From positions 8,642 through 72,641 of the forward strand of contig JBOGWP010000159.1 in the NCBI GenBank assembly GCA_050693875.1: a stretch of 64,000 nt of DNA, written 5' to 3'. Below are positions 32,419-41,454 of this stretch, in pieces. Below the pieces are notes generated by a model, which was given only the letters and a program-made list of their open reading frames with translations, did not search any database and was not told where the DNA came from. The translations under genes and the position numbers were made by a program. Every line of letters starts with the position of its first letter. Position 1 is the stretch's first letter. This DNA comes from JBOGWP01 sp050693875 (lineage in GTDB: Bacteria; Actinomycetota; CADDZG01; JAHWKV01; JBOGWP01).

Positions 32419-34152
32419 CTACCGGGCGATGCCGACGATCGGCTTGTTGAGCCGGATGCCCCCCGTCGAGCCGAAGAATCCGGCATCTCCGAAGGAGAAG
32501 ACGCCGCCGTCCGAGGCGACGAGCCAGTAGCCCGACCCGGTCGAGGTCCCGGCCATTCCGACAATCGGCTGGTTGAGCTTGATGCCGCCGGTGGATCCGT
32601 GGAACGCGGCATCGCCGAAAGCGAAGATCCCCCCGTCGGAGGCGACGAGCCAGTAGCCCCTGCCGGTCGGCGTCGCGGCCATCCCCACGATCGGCTGGTT
32701 GAGGCGCATCCCGCCCGTCGAGCCGGCAAAGCCCGCGTCGCCGAAGGCGAAGATCCCGCCGTCGGATGCCACCATCCAGTAACCGCGGCCCGATGGGGTC
32801 GTCTCGATGCCCACGATGGGACGGTTCAGCCGAAGGCCCCCGGTGGAACCGAAGAACCCGGCGTTGCCGAACGAGAACACGCCGCCGTCCGAGGCGACCA
32901 TCAGGTAGCCGTCGGGGGCAAAGACCTGGAACCAGTCCGACCGCAGCCCCAGCTTCGACCGGACGTCGCTGCCCGTCACGACCACGCTTCCCGCCGTACC
33001 GACCAGCCGCATTCGGGTGACGCGCCCCCCGAGGTCACCGAGCCCATTGCGCTCGAGCACCTCGAGCCCGATGAGATGACCAATCTCCGGCCACGCCGCA
33101 TCGACGGCGGGGACCGCAACCGACGTCCGCCACTGGTGGTTCGGGTTCTGGGAAACGTCGTCGCCGTCGTCGGGGACCGCCGGAAAGACCCCGCCGGCAG
33201 TCCAGCCCCCCGTCGACGAGGAGTACTCGGCCCGGGCCACACCCCCGTTGCGGAACCGCACCTGGCCGGCAGTCTCGGAAACCGCGGAGTCGGTGGACGG
33301 CTGCTCGACGTCGCGGTAACCGCCCGGACCCTGCTCGGCGCGGCCCAGGTACACCTGGCAGGCGGTGGAGTCGCACGTCCGGCCGAACGATTGCACCTGG
33401 GACATCGCGTAGGAGCGTGCCGCCACGGCCTGCGCGCGGAGCGCATGCATGCCCATCCCGCCGCCGAGGCCTCCCCACGACGACGGTGACTCCGCGGGTA
33501 CAACGCCGCGCAGATACGCCTCGAGCGGCAGCTCGTTGACGGTGCGTTGGAGGGCGTCCTCCTCGAAGCTGCGCAGGCTTCCTCGCAGCCAGCGAGTCGT
33601 TCCACCCGGCTCACACACCTGGAGCATCTCCTCACGTTCGCCCGTCGGATTCGTGGGCTCGACCACGACCGGGCCGATCGCGCCGCCGTTGATGAGCGTC
33701 CACGGACCCCCGCACCCGCCGCCCGAGAACACCTGGAACAGGTTTGGCCCGATCCGGTGCACCAGCAGGCCGGAGTGCTGTCCGGGGCCGCTCGGGGTCT
33801 GCATGTGGCCGCGCTCCTGCGCGACGACGAGGTCGGCGTTCTCGAATCGTGTGAGACGGACGGCGATGACGCCGTCACCGACCGCGCCCGGCGATGTTCC
33901 CCCGTAAAAGTGCCCAAGGATGCTCCCGTAGTCCCAGCGCTCGTCGACGGCGTAGCCGAGCGCGCCGTACTGGCCCATGCCACGGCCGTGACCCCAGCCG
34001 TGCCCCTCGAGCTCGACGGTGGGGGCGGGGTAGGCGAGGACGGGCGCCCCCGGCAACGCGGTGACGCCCAACGCAATCAGCGCTGCGGCGACGAGCGTGA
34101 CGAAACGGAAGCCCCTGGGACGAGACGCGCCGAGGCGAGGGTTCGAGGTCAT
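32419..34152 (-). CDS. Secreted SpoIID/LytB-domain protein with four 42-residue repeats
   Basis: A 577-residue secreted protein: signal peptide (about 14-36, ending P-V-L-A-Y-P), an N-terminal part with [15 protein letters not shown] (typical start of SpoIID-type proteins), the core [17 protein letters not shown] (residues about 205-221), [13 protein letters not shown] and Y-S-S-S-T-G-G-W-T, then four repeats. SpoIID is a lytic transglycosylase acting on denuded peptidoglycan; its catalytic Glu lies in V-P-A-E-S. No Shine-Dalgarno is clear. No sporulation genes are nearby, so a vegetative wall function is likely. Confidence 0.9.
   Translation of the reverse strand: MTSNPRLGASRPRGFRFVTLVAAALIALGVTALPGAPVLAYPAPTVELEGHGWGHGRGMGQYGALGYAVDERWDYGSILGHFYGGTSPGAVGDGVIAVRLTRFENADLVVAQERGHMQTPSGPGQHSGLLVHRIGPNLFQVFSGGGCGGPWTLINGGAIGPVVVEPTNPTGEREEMLQVCEPGGTTRWLRGSLRSFEEDALQRTVNELPLEAYLRGVVPAESPSSWGGLGGGMGMHALRAQAVAARSYAMSQVQSFGRTCDSTACQVYLGRAEQGPGGYRDVEQPSTDSAVSETAGQVRFRNGGVARAEYSSSTGGWTAGGVFPAVPDDGDDVSQNPNHQWRTSVAVPAVDAAWPEIGHLIGLEVLERNGLGDLGGRVTRMRLVGTAGSVVVTGSDVRSKLGLRSDWFQVFAPDGYLMVASDGGVFSFGNAGFFGSTGGLRLNRPIVGIETTPSGRGYWMVASDGGIFAFGDAGFAGSTGGMRLNQPIVGMAATPTGRGYWLVASDGGIFAFGDAAFHGSTGGIKLNQPIVGMAGTSTGSGYWLVASDGGVFSFGDAGFFGSTGGIRLNKPIVGIAR
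32422..32910 (-). repeat. Four tandem coding repeats in the SpoIID protein
   Basis: Four nearly regular 126-bp units (first unit [15 protein letters not shown]). The most regular array in the window. Confidence 0.95.
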
Positions 34153-34235
34153 GACGTGAAAGGAAACCACGCGGCGGCGGGTCGCCGCAGGTTTTCCGGC
34201 GGATCTGCACGGCCCGTCTGCTAGCGTTTCCCGCC

Positions 34236-35201
34236 GTGGGGGTCGAGCAGCAGGACCGGCGGGCCAGAACCGTGCGCAAGGCACGTCAGCTCCTCGCGCG
34301 CGGGATCCGCCGCTCCCCGCGACTGCGCTTGATGGCGGAGCGGGCGGTTTCGGAGCTGGAGCGGGCCCTCGTCGCCGAGGATCTCTACAGCTCCCGGTAC
34401 TTCGGCACCGGAGTTCACCCCACCGACCGCGGAAAGAGTGTCTCCGGCTACGCCGAGTACCGGCGCGAGACGTCGAACCTGAACGTGGCGGCCTACATCG
34501 TCTACAAGCATCTGCGCCCCGCCCGCGTCGTCGATATCGGGGCGGCGCGGGGGTATCTGCTCGAGGCGCTCTCGGAGGTCGGCGTCGAGGGTCATGGGGT
34601 CGACCTCAGCCATGACGCGATCGCGTCCGCCTCCGACGAGGTCCGGGGCCGGATGACCGTCGCCTCGGCGGTGCGCCTGCCGGTCGTAACTGGGGCCGCC
34701 CCCGTTGTCACGGCGTTCGAGACGCTCGAGCACCTGCCGCCGCACGACGTGTCCCGGGCACTGGCCGAGCTGGCCCGGGCCACGAGTGCGTTCGTCGTGG
34801 CGACCATCCCCTCATTCGGTCGGAACGACTACGGGCCGAACGGATGGTACGGGGGCAAGGTCCTCTGGGAGGTCCTACATGCGTACGAGGCCCTCGGCCC
34901 AGACTACGAGGGGCCGATCCCCTATCACGACCTGATGCGCGACGGGGAGAACAACCCGATCGAGGGACATTTGACCATCGCATCCTTCTCGTGGTGGACC
35001 AAGCGCTTCGCCGAAGCCGGCCTGGTGCGGTTCGGCAAGCTCGAGGAGGCGATGAACGCCGACCTCGGCCGGTTCGGGCTCCTCGGGCAGCAGATCTGGC
35101 ACCTTTACGTGGCGGGCAAGCCCGAGGCGGAGATCCCGCAGGGGGCGTCCTACGAGGAGGCCCTGCGGGCTGAGGAAGTCCTCGACCTCGGCCGGGGGTG
35201 A
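34236..35201 (+). CDS. Class I SAM-dependent methyltransferase
   Basis: A 321-residue methyltransferase. [16 protein letters not shown] is motif I (Ala replaces the usual second Gly), G-H-G-V-D-L-S is the acidic loop and [10 protein letters not shown] is motif IV. The N-terminus is helical and basic, and [11 protein letters not shown] precedes the domain, as in methyltransferases of glycosylation clusters. The GTG start lies eight bases after a TAGCGT -10 (34222-34227), so the mRNA may be leaderless. It converges with the gmd-like gene four bases away. Substrate unknown. Confidence 0.82.
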   Translation: MGVEQQDRRARTVRKARQLLARGIRRSPRLRLMAERAVSELERALVAEDLYSSRYFGTGVHPTDRGKSVSGYAEYRRETSNLNVAAYIVYKHLRPARVVDIGAARGYLLEALSEVGVEGHGVDLSHDAIASASDEVRGRMTVASAVRLPVVTGAAPVVTAFETLEHLPPHDVSRALAELARATSAFVVATIPSFGRNDYGPNGWYGGKVLWEVLHAYEALGPDYEGPIPYHDLMRDGENNPIEGHLTIASFSWWTKRFAEAGLVRFGKLEEAMNADLGRFGLLGQQIWHLYVAGKPEAEIPQGASYEEALRAEEVLDLGRG

Positions 35202-35205
35202 CGGG

Positions 35206-36159
35206 TCAGACCCGCTCGCGCCAGTAGTCGAGGGTGTCGGCAAGCATCGTCTCGACCGGGATATCGGGGGTCCACCCGGTAGCCTCGCGGAACTTCGTCG
35301 AGTCGGAGATCAGGATCTCGACGTCAGACGGACGCATCCGGTCGAGTGACTGCTCCACCTCGATGGCCGCCTCCGACAACGAGAGCAGATGGTCGAGCAT
35401 CTGGCGGATGGTGAGGGCCACGCCGCTGCCGATGTTGTAGACCTCGCCCGGCGCTCCCTTCTCGAGCGCCAGCCAGTAGGCGACGACGATATCGCGGACA
35501 TCGGTGAAGTCCCGAACGGCGTCGAGGTTCCCCACCCTCACGACCGGCTCCCGTGCCCCCTTCTCGATCTCGGCGATCTGGCGAGCGAAGGCCGAGGGCA
35601 GCAGCACCTCCCCGCGCCGCGGCCCCCCGTGGTTGAACGCCCGGGTCCGCACCGCGTGAAACCCATAGGAGCGGTGGTATTGGTAGCCGAGGAAGTCCTG
35701 TCCAACCTTGCTGACCGCATACGGTGAGAGGGGGCGCAGCGGGTTGGTCTCCTTGATGGGCGTCTCGCTCGGCAGAACCAGCCCGTACTCCTCGCTCGAA
35801 CCGCAGACGAGGAATCGGGTGTCGAGCAGGTCGAGGGCCCGCATCGCCTCGAAGAGGTTGAGCTGGCTCATGATGTTCATCTGGAGCGTCTGTCCCGGTG
35901 CGTTCCAGGAGGTCGGAACGAAGGACTGCGCCGCGAGGTGGAAGATCCAGTCCGGCCGGATCGACTCGAGCGCCCGATGGACCGAAGCGGGGTCGAGCAG
36001 GTCGACCTCGACGAGGTGCAGGTCCTTGATGTGCTCGATGTTCTCCCGCCGGCTCCTCCACCGGTAGGTGCCGACGACCTCGAGGTTGCCGCGCGCCAGG
36101 CAGTACTCCGCCAGGTGGCTGCCGACGAATCCGGTGGTCCCGGTGATCAATACCTTCAC
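35206..36159 (-). CDS. gmd: GDP-mannose 4,6-dehydratase-like SDR enzyme
   Basis: A 317-residue extended SDR: V-L-I-T-G-T-T-G-F-V-G-S-H-L (NAD loop), F-H-L-A-A-Q-S-F-V, the S-S-E-E-Y-G motif of GDP-mannose dehydratases (Ser, Glu), Y-A-V-S-K (Tyr/Lys), R-A-F-N-H-G-G-P-R-R-G and R-D-F-T-D-V-R-D. It would form GDP-4-keto-6-deoxymannose. The GTG at 36159 follows GGAGGAG. It is downstream of the rmd-like gene on the same strand, 70 bases away, which supports a GDP-D-rhamnose route. It is shorter than classical Gmd (about 350-370), so another GDP/dTDP hexose is possible. Confidence 0.8.
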   Translation of the reverse strand: MKVLITGTTGFVGSHLAEYCLARGNLEVVGTYRWRSRRENIEHIKDLHLVEVDLLDPASVHRALESIRPDWIFHLAAQSFVPTSWNAPGQTLQMNIMSQLNLFEAMRALDLLDTRFLVCGSSEEYGLVLPSETPIKETNPLRPLSPYAVSKVGQDFLGYQYHRSYGFHAVRTRAFNHGGPRRGEVLLPSAFARQIAEIEKGAREPVVRVGNLDAVRDFTDVRDIVVAYWLALEKGAPGEVYNIGSGVALTIRQMLDHLLSLSEAAIEVEQSLDRMRPSDVEILISDSTKFREATGWTPDIPVETMLADTLDYWRERV

Positions 36160-36229
36160 GAAGACTCCTCCGACCTCGGTGCGGCGAAAGGATAGCGGGC
36201 GAACGGCGGCGGGTGAAACCGTGTTCCGC

Positions 36230-37156
36230 TCAGGGTCGTGATTCGTACCAGGCGAGGGTGTCGGCAAGGGAGATCTCGATCGGGATCTCCGGGCGCCAGC
36301 CCACGGCCTCGCGGATCTTCGAGCTGTCGCCGACCAGGATCTGGGGATCCCCCGCCCGCGGGGGCGCCTCCTCCACGACCTCGACCCGACCAGAGAGCCC
36401 GGCGACGTCGAGGAGGATCTTGAGGAGGTCTCCGATCAGCACTGCTTCGCCCGATGCGACGTTGTAGACCTCGCCGCCGTCCCCCCCTTCGATGAGGAGC
36501 CGGTAGGCGGCGACGACGTCACGGACGTCGAGGAAGTCGCGCCGGGAGTCGAGCCGGCCGACCCGCATGAGCGGGTTGCGCCCACGGGATATGTCCGTTA
36601 TCTGCGCGCAGAAATGCCCGACCGCGTACCCCTCGCCCTGGCCAGGGCCGGTGTGGTTGAAGGGCCTCGCGGCGAGGACGGACACCCCCAGCTCGCGGTG
36701 GTAGAGCATCCCGATCAGTTCCCCGGCGGCCTTGCTCACCGCGTACGGGGACGGCGGATGCAGGGGGTCGGACTCGGTGAGCGGGCGATTGGAGCCGGCG
36801 GACCCGTAGACCTGGGCGGAGCCGACCAGCAGCACCCTCGTCTCCGGGCGGTTCCGGACGCCCTCGAGCAGGTTGCTGGTTCCGACGACGTTGATCTCGT
36901 AGGTCTCGGCCGGCGCCTCCCAGGAGCGGGGGACCGAGGCCTGTGCCGCCAGGTGGATCACCGCGTCCGGCTCGTGGCGGCCGATGACTGCGCCCGTCGC
37001 CTCGGCATCGCGAAGGTCGAACGCCTCGATCGCCGACGCGGCCTCAGCCTCGAACGCATGCAACGAGCACGCGACCACCTCGTGGCCGGCGTGCCCGAGA
37101 TCGGCGATCAGGTGGTGGCCGACGAAGCCGCCGGCTCCGGTGACGAGGACGCGCAT
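36230..37156 (-). CDS. rmd: GDP-4-keto-6-deoxy-D-mannose reductase-like SDR enzyme
   Basis: A 308-residue extended SDR: V-L-V-T-G-A-G-G-F-V-G-H-H-L at the start, H-L-A-A-Q-A-S-V-P-R-S-W, V-G-S-A-Q-V-Y-G, S-P-Y-A-V-S-K-A-A-G-E and R-P-F-N-H-T-G-P-G-Q, the last being characteristic of Rmd. It would reduce the 4-keto group made by the adjacent gmd-like product, giving GDP-D-rhamnose. R-R-D-F-L-D-V-R-D is also conserved. The two proteins are homologous and probably arose by duplication. Upstream lies the FG-GAP/repeat protein gene on the same strand. Confidence 0.83.
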   Translation of the reverse strand: MRVLVTGAGGFVGHHLIADLGHAGHEVVACSLHAFEAEAASAIEAFDLRDAEATGAVIGRHEPDAVIHLAAQASVPRSWEAPAETYEINVVGTSNLLEGVRNRPETRVLLVGSAQVYGSAGSNRPLTESDPLHPPSPYAVSKAAGELIGMLYHRELGVSVLAARPFNHTGPGQGEGYAVGHFCAQITDISRGRNPLMRVGRLDSRRDFLDVRDVVAAYRLLIEGGDGGEVYNVASGEAVLIGDLLKILLDVAGLSGRVEVVEEAPPRAGDPQILVGDSSKIREAVGWRPEIPIEISLADTLAWYESRP

Positions 37157-37228
37157 TTGGCGAGCCTAACCCCCGGGGGCTGTGCACCCACACTGCCGGC
37201 ACCGGTAGGCCGCGCGGGTGGCCAGGGC

Positions 37229-39439
37229 TCACGTTCCTGCGGCGGTCATCGTCACGATGGGCTGGTTGAGCTTGATCCCACCGGTCGATCCAAGGAAGGG
37301 GGCGTTGAAGGCGAAGATCCCGCCGTCCGAGGCCACCAGCCAGTATCCATCAGTCGAGGGGACACCCAGCTCCGCACCGACACCCCGGCCCGACGGGACG
37401 GCGGCCATGTCCACGATCGGACGGTTGAGCTTGATCCCACCGGTCGACCCGTGGAATTCGGCATCTCCGAAGGCGAAGATCCCGCCGTCCGAGGCGCACA
37501 GCAGGTACCCGTTGCCGCTTCGGGACCGTGCCATTCCCACGATGGACTGGTTGAGCCTCATCCCACCGGTCGAGCCGTGGAAGGCGGCGTCTCCGAACGC
37601 GAACATCCCGCCGTCCGCCGCGGCGAGCCAGTAGCCGTCACCCGAGGGCGTGGATGCCATCGCCACGATGGGCTGGTTGAGCTTCATCCCACCGGTCGAG
37701 CCATGGAAGGCGGCGTCTCCGAACGCGAACATCCCGCCGTCGGCCGCGGCGAGCCAGTAGCCGTTGCCAGAGGGAGTCCGCGCCATTCCCACGATGGGCT
37801 GGTTGAGATGGATCCCGCCGGTGGAGCCGTGGAAGCCGGCATCCCCGAACGCGAACATCCCGCCGTCGGCCGCGGCGAGCCAATACCCCCTTCCGGAGCG
37901 TGTGGCCGCCATGGCCACGATCGGCTGGTTGAGCCGGATCCCGCCGGTGGAACCCTGGAAGGCCACGTCGCAGAAGGCGAAGATGCCTCCGTCCGAGGCG
38001 GCCAGCCAATACCCACCCTGCCCGTGCACGGGACAGGGGTCGGAGGTGAGCGACGACTCGGTCCACGAGCCGGTACGGCGGGCGTCGCGGCGGAACATCG
38101 GCCAGCCGAGGTTGCCCAGATTCCCGCCGTCGAGCTCGAAGCGGTAGGCGACGCCTTTGCCGCCCTTCGTGCCGGCGAGCAGCACGTCGAGCCTCCCGTC
38201 GCCGTCGACGTCGGTCACGAGTGGCGAGTTCTGGAAGCCGACCTGGCCCTCGAGGAGCGCGAACATCTGGGCTCCCGTGTCTCCGTCGAACGCCCAGACC
38301 CCCGCTCCGCTCGGCACGAGCAGATCCTGGCCCCCGTCGCCGTCGATGTCGGCAGTGGTGATCGAGCCGAGCACCACACCACCTCCGGAGCTGTGGTGCC
38401 ACAGCTCGCGTCCGTCGCCCTTCCACACCCAGACCTGCCCGGGGTTGGCTCCCGACCAGGTGCCCTCGATGACCTCGAGCCGGCTGTCGCCGTCGACGTC
38501 GGCCAGGGTCGGAGATGCCTTCGTGTAGGCCCCGGTCTCCCGCGACCACTTCAGCTGCCCGGAGCTGCTGAGGACGAAGAGCCTCGTCGAGTCGGAGCGC
38601 TTGTAGAAGTCACCCGTTCCGAAGACGACCTCCGGACTGCCGTCCCCATCGATGTCGCCGACCGCGGGTGAGCCCTGCACGATCTCGTTCGTCCGGAACT
38701 CCCACAGCACCTGACCGCCGCCCGTCATCGCTCGGACGAACCCGCCCGACCAGTCCACCGGCGGGCCGGACATGGAATCGGCCCCGATGATGAAGTCGGT
38801 GCGCCCGTCGCCGTTGACGTCGGTGAGGGCGGCGGAGGAGAAGACCGTGTCGTCGGAGTAGAAGGGGAACCCGGCGTTGGTCACCCCACTTTGCGAGATC
38901 GACCAGATGCTCTGCAGCCCCAGAGAGCCAAAGGTCGCGTCGGCCTGCCCGTCGCCGTTCACGTCGCCGAGCGCAGGCGTCGAGTAGATGGAGGGATTGG
39001 CGAAGTCGTTGTCGCGGGCGACGAACCGGAACCGCTGCCCCCCGTCGTGGTCGAACGAGTAGAGGGCACCGCCCGTCGTCTCCGCCGTCCCGCTGCCGAT
39101 GAAGATTTCCGGCCGGCCGTCACCGTCGGTGTCGGCGGTGGAGGGTGAGGAGGAGATCCCGTTGGAGGTTCCGCGGGGCCAGCCTCCGACATCGGATCCA
39201 TCGCCGGCGTGCAGGGCCCAAACCTGGCCGTCTCGGGCCCCGAACACCACGTCCGGGCCGCCTCCGTCGAGGTCGGCAATCACGGGCGACGACTCCTGAA
39301 CCGGCCCCCCCAGGGTGCGCTCCCAGACGAGGCGGGGCGCGGCCTCCGCTGGGCCCGCGAGCGGAACGACGGCGGCGGAGACGAGCAGGGCGACCGACAG
39401 CACGCGCCCGAGTCGGCGCGCCGCAGGCGTCGAATTCAT
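37229..39439 (-). CDS. Secreted FG-GAP/VCBS protein with six 42-residue repeats
   Basis: A 736-residue secreted protein: signal peptide (1-34, ending P-A-E-A-A), an integrin-alpha-like propeller region (about 35-470) with at least seven calcium loops of the type D-V-N-G-D-G-Q-A-D, D-I-D-G-D-G-S-P-E and D-V-D-G-D-G-R-L-D, and six repeats (about 476-736), four with M-F-A-F-G-D-A. Calcium-dependent adhesion or glycan/protein binding outside the cell is likely. One repeat junction has the Gly-rich insert (G-R-G-V-G-A-E-L-G-V-P). It is the only one of the five repeat proteins that sits beside gmd/rmd rather than a PIG-V or GT gene. Confidence 0.9.
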   Translation of the reverse strand: MNSTPAARRLGRVLSVALLVSAAVVPLAGPAEAAPRLVWERTLGGPVQESSPVIADLDGGGPDVVFGARDGQVWALHAGDGSDVGGWPRGTSNGISSSPSTADTDGDGRPEIFIGSGTAETTGGALYSFDHDGGQRFRFVARDNDFANPSIYSTPALGDVNGDGQADATFGSLGLQSIWSISQSGVTNAGFPFYSDDTVFSSAALTDVNGDGRTDFIIGADSMSGPPVDWSGGFVRAMTGGGQVLWEFRTNEIVQGSPAVGDIDGDGSPEVVFGTGDFYKRSDSTRLFVLSSSGQLKWSRETGAYTKASPTLADVDGDSRLEVIEGTWSGANPGQVWVWKGDGRELWHHSSGGGVVLGSITTADIDGDGGQDLLVPSGAGVWAFDGDTGAQMFALLEGQVGFQNSPLVTDVDGDGRLDVLLAGTKGGKGVAYRFELDGGNLGNLGWPMFRRDARRTGSWTESSLTSDPCPVHGQGGYWLAASDGGIFAFCDVAFQGSTGGIRLNQPIVAMAATRSGRGYWLAAADGGMFAFGDAGFHGSTGGIHLNQPIVGMARTPSGNGYWLAAADGGMFAFGDAAFHGSTGGMKLNQPIVAMASTPSGDGYWLAAADGGMFAFGDAAFHGSTGGMRLNQSIVGMARSRSGNGYLLCASDGGIFAFGDAEFHGSTGGIKLNRPIVDMAAVPSGRGVGAELGVPSTDGYWLVASDGGIFAFNAPFLGSTGGIKLNQPIVTMTAAGT
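37232..38014 (-). repeat. Six tandem coding repeats in the FG-GAP protein
   Basis: Units of about 126 bp; the middle three are close copies (G-Y-W-L-A-A-A-D-G-G-M-F-A-F-G-D-A), indicating recent amplification. Confidence 0.95.
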
Positions 39440-39649
39440 CAGGATCCTTTCGGCGAGGGCTTACCAGGGGAGAATCGGATGGCGGACAGGGTACTTTAGC
39501 GGGCCGGTTTGAGTCATTAGTCAGGAAAGCGTACCCAAGGTCCTCGTCTGGGATAACATCCCCGCACCGCACTTGAAGGCTCAGGTGCCGTTCCTCATCG
39601 CTCGCCAGGGGCCGGAGCGTGCGCCGAGCCGGGGCAGGGCGCAGGGAGG

Positions 39650-40576
39650 TTGGGGACGACGGGGGACGAGACCGGGCGGCTGCAGGCCGGGCCGAGGAGG
39701 CGGCTCCTCGAGCGGCCTCCGTTCAGCCTCCTCCGCGACCTCTCTCTCCGCGGCTACATCATCGGCGCCTATCGCAATCTCCTCTTGCGGGATCCGGATC
39801 CTGCGGGGCTGGACCACTACCGCCGGCTGCTGACCTCGGGTGAGCTGACCCGGGAGGCCTTCCTCGAGACCATTCGGGGCTCGGAGGAGTTCCGCTTCCG
39901 CGTCCGGTTCACGGACCTCCTCAACTCCCTGCATCTGAGCCGGTGCGATTTCGTCCGCGGCCTTCCCCGGGCGCGTCAGATCCTCGACATCGGGGGGACC
40001 CACCAGTCCAACGTCGAGGGGGCCTTTGTCGGGCTGGGCTACCCCTACCCCTTCGAGCGCCTCGTCATCGTCGACCTGCCGCTCGAGGCCCGCCACGAGC
40101 TCTACGCCGGAAGCCGGGCGGTCGATCGGGTGGACACTCCACTCGGGCCGGTCTGGTACCGCTATCACTCCATGACCGACCTCTCTGCATTCGAGGATGG
40201 CGATTTCGACCTCGTGTATTGCGGCCAGACCATCGAGCACGTGGCCGAGGAGGACGCCGACCTCACGCTCAAGGAGGTGTTCCGGGTGCTGCGGCCCGGC
40301 GGATGGCTGGGCCTCGACACCCCGAACGGCCGAGTCTGCCGGATGCAGCAGGACGAGCTCATCAACCCGGACCACCGGGTGGAGTACACCCATCCACAGG
40401 TTGTCGCAAAGCTCGAGCGGGCCGGCTTTGAGATCCTCGAAGCGAAGGGGTTGAACTACGCCGGGGCAGCGGCGCACGGGGGGCCGTTCTCGACGAAGGA
40501 GGTCGCCGCCAACCAGGGGGTCTACTGGGAGATCGAGGATTGCTACCTGCTTGCCTACGTCTGCCGCAGGCCATGA
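39650..40576 (+). CDS. DUF4214-methyltransferase fusion protein
   Basis: A 308-residue protein in two parts. Residues about 35-85 form a DUF4214-like helical module (Y-R-N-L-L-L-R-D-P-D-P-A-G-L-D-H-Y, then G-S-E-E-F-R), found in surface-glycan enzymes and adhesins. The rest is a methyltransferase: Q-I-L-D-I-G-G-T-H-Q-S-N (motif I), D-L-V-Y-C-G-Q-T-I-E-H-V-A and V-L-R-P-G-G-W-L-G-L-D-T-P-N. The TTG start at 39650 touches GGGAGG, too close for an ideal ribosome site, so the true start could differ by a few codons. Likely modifies a surface sugar. Confidence 0.8.
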   Translation: MGTTGDETGRLQAGPRRRLLERPPFSLLRDLSLRGYIIGAYRNLLLRDPDPAGLDHYRRLLTSGELTREAFLETIRGSEEFRFRVRFTDLLNSLHLSRCDFVRGLPRARQILDIGGTHQSNVEGAFVGLGYPYPFERLVIVDLPLEARHELYAGSRAVDRVDTPLGPVWYRYHSMTDLSAFEDGDFDLVYCGQTIEHVAEEDADLTLKEVFRVLRPGGWLGLDTPNGRVCRMQQDELINPDHRVEYTHPQVVAKLERAGFEILEAKGLNYAGAAAHGGPFSTKEVAANQGVYWEIEDCYLLAYVCRRP

Positions 40577-40578
40577 GG

Positions 40579-40601
40579 CGGCCCCCGGCATACGGGGGCC
40601 G
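40579..40601. terminator. Bidirectional terminator-like hairpin
   Basis: CGGCCCCCG, loop GCATA, CGGGGGCCG: a perfect nine-base stem starting three bases after the methyltransferase stop and lying between it and the convergent YceI gene. Confidence 0.7.
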
Positions 40602-40643
40602 TGGCTGCGCAGGGGGCGGCGGTCGAGCGCCGTATGAGGCGCG

Positions 40644-41334
40644 TCACTCGTGCTTCATCACGAGCAGGAATTCGAGCTCGCCGTGGTCCTCGGTCGTCAC
40701 CGGGCCGAAGCTGGGGTTGGGGATGTTCCAGCCCACCCAGGCAATCGGGATCGAGCCAGTTAACTGAATCGTCGAGCCGTCGCGGCGTCCGGTGAGTTTG
40801 ACCGTCACGCTCTTCGCAACGCCGTGCAGCGTCAGGCTGTCCCTGGCCTTCACGGTCCCTTCGACCCCGTCCTGGGGGACCGCGTCAACCAGGATCGGCT
40901 CGGTCAACCTGAAGGTGGCAGTGGGATAGGTGGCCGTGTTCATGATGCGGCCGTGGAACTGCCGATCCCGGCGCTCCTGGTCGCTCGAGACCGAGGTGAG
41001 GTCGGCGGTGAGCTCCCCTCCTCGATGGTCGTCCCGGTCACCTTGATCGTTCCGGTTACCTCACCGGTCCGGCCCACCGCCTCGTTGTCCTGCCCGAACA
41101 ACACCTCCTTCACCCGGTAGCCGACCCGTCGACGACGCTCCAGATGAGGTCGGTCGCGGTGCTCGAGCCGGATGTCGAGTCGCTCGCGGTTGCGGCCGTG
41201 GAGTCCGCATCCGGGATCGTGAGGCGCTCCTCCGGAGGTCCTTCGATGAGGTGGACGTAGACGTAGGACCCACCGACCGCCACGACGACCGCGGCGAGGA
41301 CGATTGTTGAGCCGATCAAACAACTTCGTTCGCA
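40644..41334 (-). pseudogene. YceI-family protein, two frameshifts
   Basis: Assembled across three frames the product is a membrane-anchored YceI protein. It starts with a hydrophobic segment (S-T-I-V-L-A-A-V-V-V-A-V-G) and a Thr/Ser linker, then W-S-V-V-D-G-S, G-Y-R-V-K-E-V-L-F-G-Q (second frame), E-L-T-A-D-L-T-S-V-S-S-D (third frame) and Y-P-T-A-T-F-R-L-T to N-P-S-F-G-P-V-T-T-E-D-H-G-E-L-E-F. Single-base losses near 41124 and 41022 (in a GGGG run) account for it. YceI proteins are lipocalin-like and bind isoprenoids or polyisoprenoid quinones. Either a pseudogene or sequencing error. Confidence 0.75.
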
Positions 41335-41454
41335 CCAGCCGCCTCCCTCGTTCGATTTGGTTCCATGGTCGGGCTCGCACCTGGGAGGCCCCCTGTGAGA
41401 AGGCCGAAGCCTTCCTGGGCGTATGCGAACGTTCCCGAGAGGCGGCGGCTCGGA

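Noticed and set aside
32422..32910. Regular 126-bp tandem repeats could be taken for a CRISPR-like or satellite array.
   Set aside because: The units keep one reading frame, vary mostly at third codon positions and encode a conserved 42-residue repeat; there are no short repeat/spacer patterns.
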